Source of the DNA: Tubulanus polymorphus
Taxonomy: Eukaryota; Nemertea; Palaeonemertea; Tubulaniformes; Tubulanidae
Direction: 5' to 3'
DNA: 64,000 bases
Assembly: GCF_964204645.1 (NCBI RefSeq)
Contig: NC_134035.1
Span: 10,228,501-10,292,500 of the forward strand
In this document: piece after piece, positions 32,936-44,176 of the stretch
Numbering within the stretch: position 1 is the first letter of the stretch
Layout of the letters: each line of letters starts with the position of its first letter
Notes under the pieces: model-generated
What the model saw: the letters and a program-made list of their open reading frames with translations, nothing else
Databases searched by the model: none
Told to the model about the DNA's origin: nothing
Made by a program: the position numbers and the translations under genes

Positions 32936-34768
32936 CAATGTAGTTTAAAACTTTTCGGTCGAATGAAGTTTTTCAAGCATTTCAAGGATTGATTGCGACA
33001 TTTCAATACGTGACGCAATCATTTTCAGTCTATTCATCTCTCGAACTGCCTCATTCCCGCATAAAAAAAAGCTGAAAACCTAAAATTTCATAGTTAAGCC
33101 TCGAGTATGCAGTATGTTCTCATTAGTGTGATTTCTTATGTCTTCAACGCAAAGAAGTTCAGTAAATTTCATTACGTGTGTGTATGACTGAATGTGAGTG
33201 TGTGTGTGAGTGTATGAGTGAATGACTTAACTCCGCAAATCTGCTATCGAGAAAAAAGGTTGCCATGGCAACAAAATCTTTCAACTATACTTTAAATTTC
33301 ATCGATTAGAATCGTACGCGAATCGAACGGATACTACGCGCGAATCGGTCGCCGAGAATACGTAATAAAACCGGTACCGGTACCGGTGGCGCGCTCTACG
33401 CACGGATTTGCGAAATTCAACCCCCCTCCCCGCGTCGCACAGGGATTGACTCCCCGTGTATATGACGTTCACCGATGATGATCGATACGCGCATCTTACT
33501 ACGACTACTTACGCATCTAGGTAACGCGCAGCTCAATTCGGTCGCTTTTTACTCGACGCGGTAACAAATTACCCGCTATTATTGACATTGTCCACTCTCT
33601 CTCTCTCCCTCGGCCGCAACGAGATAAACGCTTCAGTCTTATGTAGATTTCTCAATAAATGGCAGCAACTATCTCACAAACAATATATACAGGAAAAAAT
33701 ACAGCTTTTAGTTTCAGGCATTCGTGATACATACAGACTACTGGTTTCACCTCAACGCTTTGACCTTACAATTGAAAGCCACTTTATACGAATTCAAAAG
33801 ATTACAGGAAAAAATGAAATCAAATTTTCAATCAAGAAAATGAAAGACAGAACATTTCGAACTCTCTCTAGCGATCATTTTATGTATTTCTTAACACCTG
33901 TCAAGAAGTCAGAAATGTTGTTAGTTTTAATTTTTTGATTTGATAAAAAAATTTCATTTTTAACCTTTGAAGTTTGTAGACAGTCACTGTTTATTTTATC
34001 ATTTATTCTCCACGTATGAGTGCGGCTATCCCACTACTTACACTTTGTGCCACTGTTGTCTAAAGTAAAGTTTAGATAATCGGAAATGGCCTAATTTCAA
34101 CTCAATTAAACTCGACTCCGTAACTGCGAAATTGGCGCAATCTTCAAGATTGAAGTATACAATATTCAACATTCATTTATTCATAGATTGAAATTGGGGA
34201 ATGCTGATTTTTGAAATAAGGGGCTTCAATCGACTGAGTTCGTCGCTGCGCGCGCGAGCGCCGTTTTAAGTAGAGAATCAAATACTGCGAATAGCGAAAT
34301 TACGAGTAGTCATATAATAAAAAGCATGTTTGAATATTGTGCCAAACGGGGGAAAATCCTGATATATGGTTTTACCGAGAGTCTCTTCGCCGACGATATA
34401 TAAAGCACTTATGCCGACTGACGAAACGAGATTGAAAAGAAATTAAATTTTCAAGATGCCAAGCGCGCGGAGATTTATTTCAATCTCGGCAGCCGGCTTA
34501 TTACTAATGGTATATGGATTTACTTCCAATCGGAAATCGAAAATATAACCAGAAAACCTGGGCAGAGTGAGACGAGAGAGGGAGAGAAAAAAAAGACTGT
34601 AGATGAATGACTTCAAGCTGCGCACATGTTCTTAATGTACGCAGCGATCTTAACACGAAGGCAGGTAGTACTGAGTGGGTTAACGCACTTAACTTGAAAT
34701 TATAAATTTGTTATTTTCAGATAAAATCAATTTTCCAATACACATATCCGGCTTATCCATACACATAA

Positions 34769-34769
<1 letters not shown>
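32936..34769. other. gene-free stretch
   Basis: It contains a (GT)n/GTGA-rich run at about 33172-33226, a (CCGGTA)n run at 33371-33388 and a short repeat of 30828 at 33996. The AT-rich 118-codon frame at 33582-33938 lacks any motif. Confidence 0.3.

Positions 34770-34862
<93 letters not shown>
34770..34862. repeat. (AT)n microsatellite, ~93 bases
   Basis: Uninterrupted TA dinucleotides; self-complementary and cruciform-prone. Confidence 0.97.
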
Positions 34863-34864
<2 letters not shown>

Positions 34865-34869
34865 ATATC

Positions 34870-34926
34870 TATTGAAATCTCAAAATCGAAACCTGATATA
34901 TTGAAATCTCAAAATCGAAACCTGAT
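34870..34926 (+). repeat. perfect 29-base tandem duplication
   Basis: TATTGAAATCTCAAAATCGA plus AACCTGA occurs at 34870 and again at 34899. Confidence 0.9.
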
Positions 34927-36905
34927 GAAAGATATTTTCAAAATCATTCTGAACTTAGGACAATTTGTTTGATAATCCATTCTGAATCGATCAGTATTGC
35001 GCATATCTTTTTCCTGAAAATAAATATCACCATTTCGCTATTTTGCGATATGCGCAATTATAAACGCGATGGTGTCGTAGTCGTAAACGCAGAGCTGCCA
35101 GTCGACGACAATAACTGGACGCAGCGTAGACAAATGAAACGACGCATTAAAATCAATTTACGGCGATATTAGTAAGTGTCGCAAATCCAATTGCAAACAC
35201 ATAAAACGATAAACGAAATATTTTGCGCCGCGCAATTTAGCCGCGGTAACATTAGTCGATAATGTAATAAGTAATAAGTAACGCAAGCTCGGGCATAGTG
35301 TACGGGGTAGTTAGTACAGCCGGCAGGTGTTTGAATATCTCCATACGGCACCCGAACGAACGTTTGAATTTCCAATCGAAAAATATGCATCAGACGCACG
35401 AATAGCAGAAAAACCGTCGACTTTAATAACAATCGCAAAGAAAAACGACGACATTGTTTGCTTCCCTCCCGTCCCGAATGCCGTGCGCGCGCGTCGCGAA
35501 ATTACGCGTTCAAACATATCCGAAAAGCGACCAGGAAAAAAAAAACGATATAGTTGTACGAAATATCTATCGTCACGAGATAGATAATAATTTCGCGAAT
35601 TTTCGTCGCCGAATTATTCGGCAAATAGACGCGGCATTTCGAAACGCGGCGTTACTGTCGTAGTTAGCGCATACAATAATGTGTCGTCGTCGTCGCACAC
35701 TTACCCGAGATCAACGCTGATGCAATATTTAGCTATGTAAATAATCCGACGCGACCTGCGGGAGGTGAATTTAGAAAAAAAAAACCGTATGTCTCACACG
35801 CAATGATTCCGAGGAGGACTTCCAACGAGACTACCTTATGTATATATACAGGAAACTTATCGATCAATTTTTCGAGTTGAAAATATCCCTAATCAGGTAC
35901 GAATCAAGTGCAATTAATTGAATTGCCGAGCTTGTGATGTACGTAAGATGAAATACACATTCCGCAGTCATTAGTTGAATTCCAGTTAAACTGAACTGAT
36001 CTCAAATTTGAAATCTGAATACAAATATATGAAATCTGCACCAATGAAAGTGCCAATCAAGTTTTTTAGTTTCAACTTGTCTTATTATCAGATTAGTCCA
36101 AATATGCAGAGCCATGCATTTGTGATTCAGTAAATTCTTTCAATTTACCTAATAAGATCATCTATTGTTTCACCATGATTTTATTCCACATTGTGCTAGG
36201 TAAGCTTCTATGTTAGGAATAGTGGTCATAGTTCTGTATATGAAACATCTAATTTTGATGGGGCTCAAATATTCTACTTAAATACCAAAAACTAGCAGGC
36301 ATAAGTTAACTTCTGAGTATGATGCAGATACTTTGTGGGGCTTGGTGACAGAAATGCGTCTGTTTTCGTCCAATGATGACAAATGCAATGACGGTTGTTT
36401 TTTCATCATTTCAAAGTATTACAAATAAGGAGGACGCACAAAGATATGTGTAAATGATGAAAGAGTGCACCGAGCTTCACTAACAATTGATCGGTACTGC
36501 TGCTGCTGCTGCTGAGACTGAACGCAATTATTGTATGATCAGTGGGTGTGGAGGATAACAACGTATATACATACATCACTTTATCATGTCGCGCGCTCGT
36601 ATATAAGCGTGTCCATCTTCCACCCTTCCGGGATCCCGGGGCTCGATTGACACATGACTCAACCGAGTATAAGTATTAGTCAGAAGATGAGATAGATAGA
36701 TAAAATAGATCTACAACTAGTCACCGACTGCGCGCGATCACAGTCAAAACGCCGGCGTCGTCGCTGTGTTAGTGTGTGTGTGTATTTTGTAGATAACGAC
36801 TGATGACGTCGTCTGCAACAAAAATATGAGAAATATACATCGGTTGTCAATTTCGCGTATTATTCACGCTGCGCGACCTCAATTAGTCGCGGTTCAGAGG
36901 TCGCA
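34927..36905. other. gene-free stretch, first half CpG-rich
   Basis: Besides the weak exon at 35705-35755, it holds a (GCT)n run at 36497-36514 and a (GT)n run near 36770-36784. No other gene is supported. Confidence 0.3.
35705..35755 (-). CDS. weak candidate exon, product unknown
   Basis: Minus strand: AATTCACCTCCCGCAG acceptor, 51 bases, then CTCGG|GTAAGTGTG donor. One frame is open (RRIIYIAKYCISVDL); the other two have stops. Its phase would allow it to follow 51491-51564 directly, a one-in-three coincidence. Too short to judge alone. Confidence 0.15.
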
Positions 36906-37065
36906 ATGTCGCCGGCATCAGCGTGTCCTATAACGCCACGCAGTCATTGTTCATTCCGATATCTTTTCAGTATTTCATTTACAGTACAAATCTATTTTAC
37001 ATATCGCAGTTATACAAAAAAAAGGTTTGCAATCATTTTATTAATATCTGTCATGTTCGGCATAT

Positions 37066-37550
37066 CAATATGTGTACATACATTGCGACTTCTCTTTTTG
37101 TTTTTCTGTCAATATGTGTACATGTATTGCGATTTCTTTTTGTTCTGTCAATATGTGTACCTGTATTGCGACTTCTCTTTTTGTTTTTCTGTCAATATGT
37201 GTACATGTATTGCGATTTCTTTTTGTTCTGTCAATATGTGTACCTGTATTGCGACTTCTCTTTTTGTTTTTCTGTCAATATGTGTACATGTATTGCGATT
37301 TCTTTTTGTTCTGTCAATATGTGTACCTGTATTGCGACTTCTCTTTTTGTTTTTCTGTCAATATGTGTACATGTATTGCGATTTCTTTTTGTTCTGTCAA
37401 TATGTGTACCTGTATTGCGACTTCTCTTTTTGTTTTTCTGTCAATATGTGTACATGTATTGCGATTTCTTTTTGTTCTGTCAATATGTGTACCTGTATTG
37501 CGACTTCTCTTTTTGTTTTTCTGTCAATATGTGTACATGTATTGCGACTT
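37066..37550 (+). repeat. 83-base higher-order minisatellite (44 + 39)
   Basis: CAATATGTGTAC occurs at 37066, 37110, 37149, 37193, 37232, 37276, 37315, 37359, 37398, 37442, 37481 and 37525, so steps alternate 44/39 without exception. The longer unit has CTCTTTTTGTTTTTCTGT and the shorter TTCTTTTTGTTCTGT. All three plus frames are open across it (see findings), but Cys/Phe/Leu-rich cyclic peptides and perfect homogeneity argue against a gene. Confidence 0.95.
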
Positions 37551-37590
37551 GGAATGTAACGGGGATCAATTTTGTAATCGCAAATTGAAT
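37551..37590 (+). mobile_element. possible retroposon 3' tail
   Basis: TTTTGTAATCGCAAATTGAA ending in (TTGAA)n. Short tandem tails of this kind end many LINE copies. The 37066 array may lie in such an element's 3' part. Confidence 0.3.
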
Positions 37591-38727
37591 TGAATTGAAC
37601 GTACATAATTTGGAAATTTCCGTCCAAGTTCAAGACTTTATCAAGAAGTCTAGGGACAAAAACGCAAGCGATACTTGAATCATTGGTCGTGGCATGCCAT
37701 GAAATATGAAATATGAGCAAACATGTTTGCCGCTAATTTTTTCAATGTAAAAAACGCTGTATAAATCAGCGCTTCCACAAACAGGTATGGTTCTAAGAAT
37801 AATTCCGTACATTTGCGACGACGGATAAATCCGCTCTCGAATTTCCCGCGTCGTAATCGGGGTAAAAAGACTCGGATGGCGCGGGGTTAAAGATAATCAC
37901 TCGAACGGGACACTATCAGCATCCGCAATTGGCCGGTGAAAAACGACGGAATAAAGAGAACAAAGAGACGCAATTCGAATCGGGATCACCGTAAAAAGAG
38001 CCGGGCATTCGAACGACGACAACGTATCAATCCCTTAATCCCGTAATCATTACTACAAAAATATGAATGAACGGCTCTCACCGGCGGCGGCCGTAGAAAC
38101 ATCAACGCCGAACATCACGGCGATAGTAGAACAGCAATATCAGCGTCGTCGTCAGTCTCTCTCCTGGCGAGAGCGAGCGGTGTCGGCTCAGATAAGATAA
38201 ATCAAGACAGGACAATCGTGAAGTGTGATAGGGTAATCGTATACTCCCGCGGTGTCAATAAAATATACACACTCACACAAACAGTAGCGTCAATCATCGG
38301 GGATACGCGACCGCAGCACCGACACCACCGACTACAACCAACGACGACGATGATTCTTCACGTTATGCGAAAATATTTTTTTCCATCGTTCCTATCGAAC
38401 GAACGGAACCTGCGCGCGTCAGCTGCCCTCGTATCGATACCGCGGTATAAGCGGGGGAAGTTAATCCGGTTAAGAGTCGTATACCCTGGGAATAGACCCG
38501 ATATCAGCGACGCTGTCTCGATATCGAACTATAATCTATACATCTAAAACGGGCTCATATCTATAGGCTGGAACGGGGAGAAAGATTTTCAGGGTCTGAC
38601 ATGTTCTAACGACACTTTTTTCCTTAAATGGATGATATAAGGTTGCATTATGACAAAGATGTATTTGTCTGCTTAGACTATTAGTGACTGGCTATTATTT
38701 GATTAAAGATGGACTTATCATCCTATA
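37591..38727. other. gene-free stretch, CpG-rich in the middle
   Basis: A GCCGCCG|GTGAGAG donor on the minus strand at 38082 has an ATG 34 bases upstream (38115), which could be a very short first coding exon in a CG-rich setting. This is too weak to call. The 109-codon plus frame at 38218-38547 shows no motif. Confidence 0.25.
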
Positions 38728-38843
38728 GACTAAGGGAGTAGCGATGCTTCAATGTTTTAAGTCTATGAGCCATTTTCAAAACTGAAAATGGTTCCGAAAA
38801 TTCCTCATAGCAATTCAGTGAAAACCTTACTACTCTCTTAGTC
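38728..38843. mobile_element. MITE-like inverted-repeat element, 116 bases
   Basis: The left end GACTAAGGGAGTAGCGATG and the right end, read inversely, GACTAAGAGAGTAGTAAGG form terminal inverted repeats. The centre CCATTTTCAAAACTGAAAATGG is a hairpin with 9-base stems. Target duplication not resolved. Confidence 0.6.
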
Positions 38844-39145
38844 CTTCTTAGCGGGTTCTTCCTCACAAGTGGGTTCTACCTTTGATACAAGGATGTATCT
38901 ATTCATGAAATACGGAAAGGATCGAAGGCCATTGACTATAAACAGGCAGCATTCCCTTGATTTGGCCGTGAAATCTAGTCCTTCGAAATAGAAATAACGG
39001 AGACAGAATATATTGACAACATATGGGTATACATTGAGTCCTAATTAAACCTATAACCAGTGATGAAATGCGTATAGAATTAATTCTATAATCGCTAGTT
39101 AAATCTATATATCATAACGGAAGGCTAATACAGCTACAATTTTCA

Positions 39146-39364
39146 TAAGTGGGATGGCCATTGCATGCCAATTTACCATATTTATAACACACTATTTCCT
39201 CGAGAGAATCCGAAGAATTTCTAGGTTTAAAATATTATGATTAAAATCATTTTTCATTGATTCACATAAAGGGAACACGTGTTCAATCACATACAGAAAT
39301 TCCCTGGATTACTTTTCAGATTTGCTGAGTTTTCCAGGTTTTTTTCAGGTCAGTGACCACCGTG
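39146..39364 (+). mobile_element. R2-related element, diverged
   Basis: The left end GTGGGATGGCCATTGCA and the right end TTTCAGGTCAGTGACCACCG are R2-like. The inside shares GAAATTCCCTGGATT-, GAGTTTTCCAGG- and TTTCTAGGTTTAAAAT-type blocks with 42697-42975, forming a subfamily. Confidence 0.5.
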
Positions 39365-39495
39365 AAATCGAGGAAAGCTAAACCGATCCAGTCAACACGT
39401 AACTGAAACACTCACGAAAAAAAGAAAACCATACCGCGACACGAGGCAAATGGTTTTTTATCGAATTAGAAATACAGCGGCAAGGTTACTTGATC

Positions 39496-39537
39496 GGGGA
39501 AGGGGGAGTAGGGGGGAGTAGGAGGGGAGTAGGGGGC
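39496..39537 (+). other. G-quadruplex-capable tract
   Basis: At least five runs of four or more G separated by short A/T/G spacers (GGGGAAGGGGGAGTAGGGGG and on). A quadruplex is likely in single-stranded form. Confidence 0.6.
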
Positions 39538-39659
39538 AGACGTCGTCGATGATTCGAGAGAAAATCGATAATTCGCCGCAGATCTTCTTCCGGGTCACTT
39601 ATAAACTTAATACTTTACGTTATTAAAACAACGCGACGTCGTCGCACGGAACTCACACA

Positions 39660-39797
39660 GGTATATACGCTTACAGCTCGGTCCATCGTCACGCAGGTAT
39701 ATACGCTTACAGCTCGGTCCATCGTCACGCAGGTATATACGTTTACAGCTCGGTCCATCGTCACGCAGGTATATACGTTTACAGCTCGGTCCATCAT
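39660..39797 (+). repeat. 36-base tandem repeat, 4 units
   Basis: GGTATATACG recurs at 39660, 39696, 39732 and 39768. Being divisible by three, it gives 12-residue repeats in two minus frames (DDGPSCKRIYLR and MDRAVNVYTCVT). No supporting context for translation. Confidence 0.92.
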
Positions 39798-40089
39798 CTC
39801 GCGTCGACGGTGAACGCAACGACGATGAAAACTATAAAAAACAAAGTCAACGACGTATAATGCAACCTGCCGATTCATTATCATCATATTTAGTATCGTC
39901 AAATCGTATTTAGTTTCATCCGATTCTGTACTAACACATAAGCTCTTAGAAATGTACACCGAAACGAACACGAGGGAATTCTGACGTCTCTTTTCACTGA
40001 ATTGAATGCCTCGGAATGATCTCGCGACCCCTTATACCTATAGAAAACCTATATTAAAGAAACCCAGCCCCAGTTTGTCTTTCTCGATT

Positions 40090-40385
40090 ATGAAGATATT
40101 ATCATCATTATTATTATAATTATTATTATTATTATTATCATTATTATTATTATTATTATTATTATCATTATTGTTGTTATTATCATTATCACTAACGCAT
40201 TATCATTATCACCTTATGCATATTTGCACGTTCATTGCACTGGGCACCTCGCCTCAGCACTTGTAGCTGTGTACAGCTTTTAAAGCTTGCTTGTCCCTCT
40301 CCATATTGTAAATCAACCATCTTATATATTTTGTTAATCATAAACTTTTTGTGGAGAAAATTAATCAATATCATTATCATGAATT
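40090..40385 (-). mobile_element. retroposon fragment with ATT-rich 3' tail
   Basis: A (TTA/TCATTA)n tract at about 40090-40215 is followed by unique sequence. On the minus strand this reads as a body (CAGTGCAATGAACGTGC) with a GATAATGATAATG then (ATA)n tail, as in SINE and LINE copies. Family unknown. Confidence 0.45.
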
Positions 40386-41089
40386 GACACTCGTCTACTA
40401 GACAAGATATTGCGTGAAAACCGATATTTATAGGGATTGCATTGTCAGGGTCAGTTGGTGGCTCTGTCAGGTGACCTAATGAAATTCGAGTAAAAACCTA
40501 CGATACGAAAATCATGAAAATGTTCTTGCGATATCGTCGACAATGCCGACAGGCTCTTCATCTCGCCCTCTCCATAATTCAAGTTTAAATCTTAAAAGCA
40601 CTATTAATCACTTAGGACAATTAGTAATGACACGTGACGATATGATTAAAACGTCCGTTCGAATGCGAAAACTTCCAAACATCGTAATTATTTACATTCT
40701 TCATTACGGAAACTCGCTCATTTACATACTCATTTGCATACGGTTTTTGTTCGGAGGGGATGTTCGCAAATGAAACGATGTCAAAAGCTGCGAGTCGAAC
40801 GACAGTCTCTGCGATTGAGATGATCCATCTCGGTTCGGGAATTAATACCGTTCCGGTGACAGCTGTCAAAAAATATCGCGCATTGTCGCGAAATGTCTTC
40901 TGTGTGTCACGAATAGGAGAATTGTGTCCCGTCTGAATCAAATACACCAAGCTGCGGCGCGGAGCTAACTTTTTAAAAGAGTAGTTCTCCGATTACCGGT
41001 TCAGCGGTCGAGACAGACACGAGAGAGATCGACTCGACTGTGACATCTGTGACTGGTTGCAACAGAGGCATATGAGAAGACTATACAAC
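40386..41089. other. gene-free stretch with one long minus frame
   Basis: The minus frame at 40621-40950 (109 codons) is fairly protein-like (RYFLTAVTGTVLIPEPRW) and could contain an exon. Neither the TTTGATTCAG acceptor near 40938 nor any donor is strong, so it is not called. Confidence 0.25.
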
Positions 41090-41770
41090 TTGTCTAATCT
41101 CAATTACGAACTTAAAAAAAAGGTCGCAAGTCAATCTCGGTGCTATAACCAATTTACAATTTGAGGCCAATCTCGGCTCATGTTGGTGCTCGTTTTAATA
41201 GCTTATCTCATCATCTATTACCGCTAGAAGCTTATCTCGATTTTATAGCCAATCTAAAAAAACTCAGAGACTAAGTGGCAAAACCCAGCAAAACACCAGA
41301 AAATGGCGAAACCCCAAAGAAACGAAGGTCGATGGCCGCTCATACTGGAACGAGAGTGCTTTATTCGACTGCATCAATTAGAAAACTCACATGTGTCAGC
41401 AAACATGTCAGAAACGTAAAATCCGTTTTAAAAACCGAAAACTTACATCTCTGAACAACTTGACATCATATTTAGCTCATCTTGGCCCAATATCGAGAAT
41501 CACATAATTCAAGACCACTCCAAGTTCATTTCAAGGCAATCTGACAGGTATTGGAACATTTCCATCCTACAGCCATAACTTAAGTCCAGTCTGAGCTTAT
41601 TTTGGTTTTGTATCCAATCTTACAACTTAAGACGACTGGTCTTAGCACATTTTGGTCCGATAGACAATCTAACAACTTTTAAGACCAGTGTAAGCTCAAT
41701 GTGGTTCAATATCAAATTGAAAACTTATAGACAAGTCTAAAGATTTCGGACAATTTTTGGACGAGTCAAA
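41090..41770 (+). repeat. R7 diverged ~49-base tandem units
   Basis: Recurring order: ACTTAAG(T/A)C.AGTCTGAGC, ATTTTGGT, CAATCTAACAACTT. Clear units begin near 41577, 41625 and 41675, with older ones at 41130-41260 and 41450-41530. The inverse of the same unit occurs at 60230-60360. Confidence 0.55.
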
Positions 41771-42309
41771 GCCAATTCAGTGTTAGACAGGGTACATACA
41801 ACGTTCTCGTCAGATCATAACTATGCACAAAATCTTTTAAAATCATGTTATCATTTCAATGAAACAAAAATATCGAATCGTAAAACGCTACGACAACGAC
41901 GGCGGTGGCCGCGAGTAGAGAGTAACAGGCAGATTAAAACTGAAATTAATGATGACACGAGATGACGGGATTATCTTCGTTAAACGATCCGATAATTAAT
42001 GAACATTACGCGCGATTAATATCTCGAAATCGCGGATTAGAAACCGAGTTAGTCGAATATCGAGACTGAAAGAGAAAGCGTCCCGTATGAAAAACTGTTG
42101 TTATTAAGTGTAAAACTTCGCGTCAAAAATGAGATTAGTATTCATCCGATATTTTAATTGATCGTCGTTTCATTCTCAACAAGTCAACAATAATGAAATA
42201 ATCTTCTATAAATTTTTGGATTTCGTACAAAGAATCACGGCCGCGATACGAACGAAATGAGTAGAAAATCTTGTTTAATGAGTGCACTTCGACCATTAAA
42301 CTAATGTCT
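41771..42309. other. gene-free stretch
   Basis: Nothing supported. Confidence 0.35.
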
Positions 42310-42440
42310 GGACCCAGTTTCACAAAAAAGTTAACCTCAAATTTTTGGTGTAACCACCATTGGTTACTTCATGTTTTCAAAGAGGACAACAATTCAAACT
42401 TAACCGATTTAGGCTTAAACTTTTTCACGAAACTGGGCCC
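42310..42440. mobile_element. MITE, 131 bases, ~30-base terminal inverted repeats
   Basis: The left end GGACCCAGTTTCACAAAAAAG and the inverse of the right end GGGCCCAGTTTCGTGAAAAAG match closely. The inside holds the hairpin GTAACCACCATTGGTTAC. A decayed left end (GGACCCAGTTTCATTGAG) also occurs near 60396. Confidence 0.75.
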
Positions 42441-42696
42441 TGTACTACGATATCCCGATGTAAAATCTGACCCCCCTGTTTCGTCGCTGGTAGGTGTGGT
42501 GGGTTTTGAAGATCATGCACATCAAATGGCTATATGGAAATTAGATAAATCAATAGCGCGAAAATTGTCCCTATTCCAAGAACCACCAATGTATGCCAGA
42601 CATTCACTTTATCTGTAACTAATTAGAAATGAGAGAAGAGGAAAATGTTCAGTTCGATCAGTTGAACGGAACTTTAAAGTTGACCAATGCTCCTAC

Positions 42697-42975
42697 AGTG
42701 TGGCCACGCTTTCCGCCCATTTACAAATCCCCTTAGTTTTCCATGCGATTACACAGAATTCCATGAGTGAATCAGAGAAATTCTAGGTTTAAAATGCAAC
42801 AATTGATTCATTTTTTATCGAATCAAGAATTGAAATGCGTGGTCGATAGCATCATCTAAATTCCAGGTTTTTGGTATAAAATTCATCAAAGTTCCTGAGT
42901 TTTCCTTCATTATTTTATGAAGATATCTCCGATTCCCTGAGTTTTCTAGGTTTTCCAGGTTTTCCAAATTTTTTT
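42697..42975 (+). mobile_element. R2-related element, diverged
   Basis: The left end GTGTGGCCACGCTTTCC is R2-like. It shares TTTCTAGGTTTAAAAT and CCTGAGTTTTC blocks with 39146-39364. The right end is degraded into CTAGGTTTTCCAGGTTTTCC. Confidence 0.45.
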
Positions 42976-43885
42976 TCGAAAAACCTTTCGGATAACAACT
43001 CGTACTCGAGGAGGTCGAGATGAAAAATGATCAGTCATAATTAATCACGTCGGATTACGATCGAAACGCGGACAATAAACGAAGGCCGGACGACATTCGG
43101 ACTGGGCGTTTCCGACCGTCTGTGCCCGACGATGGTCATCGCGAGAAAACACGTACGTGACAAAAGCTTCAACGGTCGACTACGACCTCGAAAAGGCGCA
43201 TTGAAGCCCGAGTAATTCACGACGACTGGACAATGGTCAAAACCCGCGGGGTGCGTGCCGCAAAAAAATTCAAAACGACGATAATGAGCTATTTGCGCCG
43301 TACGCCATTGACGTCGGTCAAACCACAGATTTGATAATACAGAAAGTAACGGAATAAAGAAAACCGGCCGAAAATAGAACATATTATACAAATTGCGACT
43401 TAGTCGGATACTTTTCGCGAACGCGCTTTTGACTGCTGCGACAAAAAGACGAAGACGAGACTGAATGAATTACACCAGACGACAAAGATGAAAAGCGTTG
43501 ACCATTCAGTGACCGGTGGTGATTTTTGTGGTCGCTGCGGACAATGGGCGACGAGCTTCGAAACGCGATATCCCCGCCGGCAGCGTCCGCGGAACAATCG
43601 AAAAATCTCGAAATTCCGAACTGAATATTCTCTCGTTTAACTCGATACAATAACGAATGAATAATAATCGTCGTAAAGTTTATTTTCGGAGCTTTTTTCT
43701 AAATGTCGAATCTAGTATTCGATTATAACGGGACATAAAAACGTGCGAAATGGCGCGACCTTTCGAGGAGTCGAGGCGCAGACGGCGAGGGTAGGATAGG
43801 TAACCGGCTTCGAACGAAATTCTCAGAAATCACTCGAGTCTTCGAAACGACGTCAAATCGAAGAAGACCTATTACTATGTCATTG
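42976..43885. other. CpG-rich unique block
   Basis: CG-dense with overlapping minus-strand open frames (43041-43391, 43384-43650). These lack motifs and are likely compositional. Confidence 0.3.
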
Positions 43886-44176
43886 CGTCATTGTAAGACG
43901 AGAGAAAAATCCCACAATAACAAAGCCAAAATTGAAAAATTCTATATCAGAATGATTGTATTTGAGGAGCGACATTTCGGCTAACAACTGTTGGCCCATC
44001 ATCAGGCGTACTGTACGTTCAGGATGATGGCCAACAGTTGTTAGCCGAAACGTCGCTCCTCAAATACAATCATTCTGATATAGAATTTTTCAATTTTGGC
44101 TTCGTTCTTGTGGGATTTTTCTCTCATCATCATCATACACGGATATTGTGTATCTTCTCGTCGCGTCATTGTAAGA
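43886..44176. mobile_element. HH palindromic element with 14-base target-site duplication
   Basis: GCGTCATTGTAAGA occurs at 43886-43899 and 44163-44176. Two arms, about 43904-44000 and 44022-44126, are near-perfect inverted copies (TTCTATATCAGAATGATTGT and its complement). The minus-strand core has CTGATGA at 44000-44006, T, GGGCCAAC...GTTAGCC, then GAAAT. The plus core has CAGGATGA, T, GGCCAAC...GTTAGCC, GAAAC, GTC. Each strand keeps a different part intact. Confidence 0.8.

Noticed and set aside
36906-37593. Three overlapping plus-strand frames of 173-221 codons.
   Set aside because: They are the same 83-base minisatellite read in three frames; no coding context. Kept only as a structural finding.
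38082-38115. Very short first coding exon on the minus strand (ATG to a GTGAG donor).
   Set aside because: Thirty-four bases in CG-rich DNA cannot be separated from chance.
39607-39971. Minus frames with 12-residue repeats and a GTGAGT donor at the end.
   Set aside because: A 36-base tandem repeat keeps any frame open. No acceptor or homologous protein is recognised.
40621-40950. Protein-like 109-codon minus frame.
   Set aside because: No convincing splice sites or motif, although it deserves a protein search.
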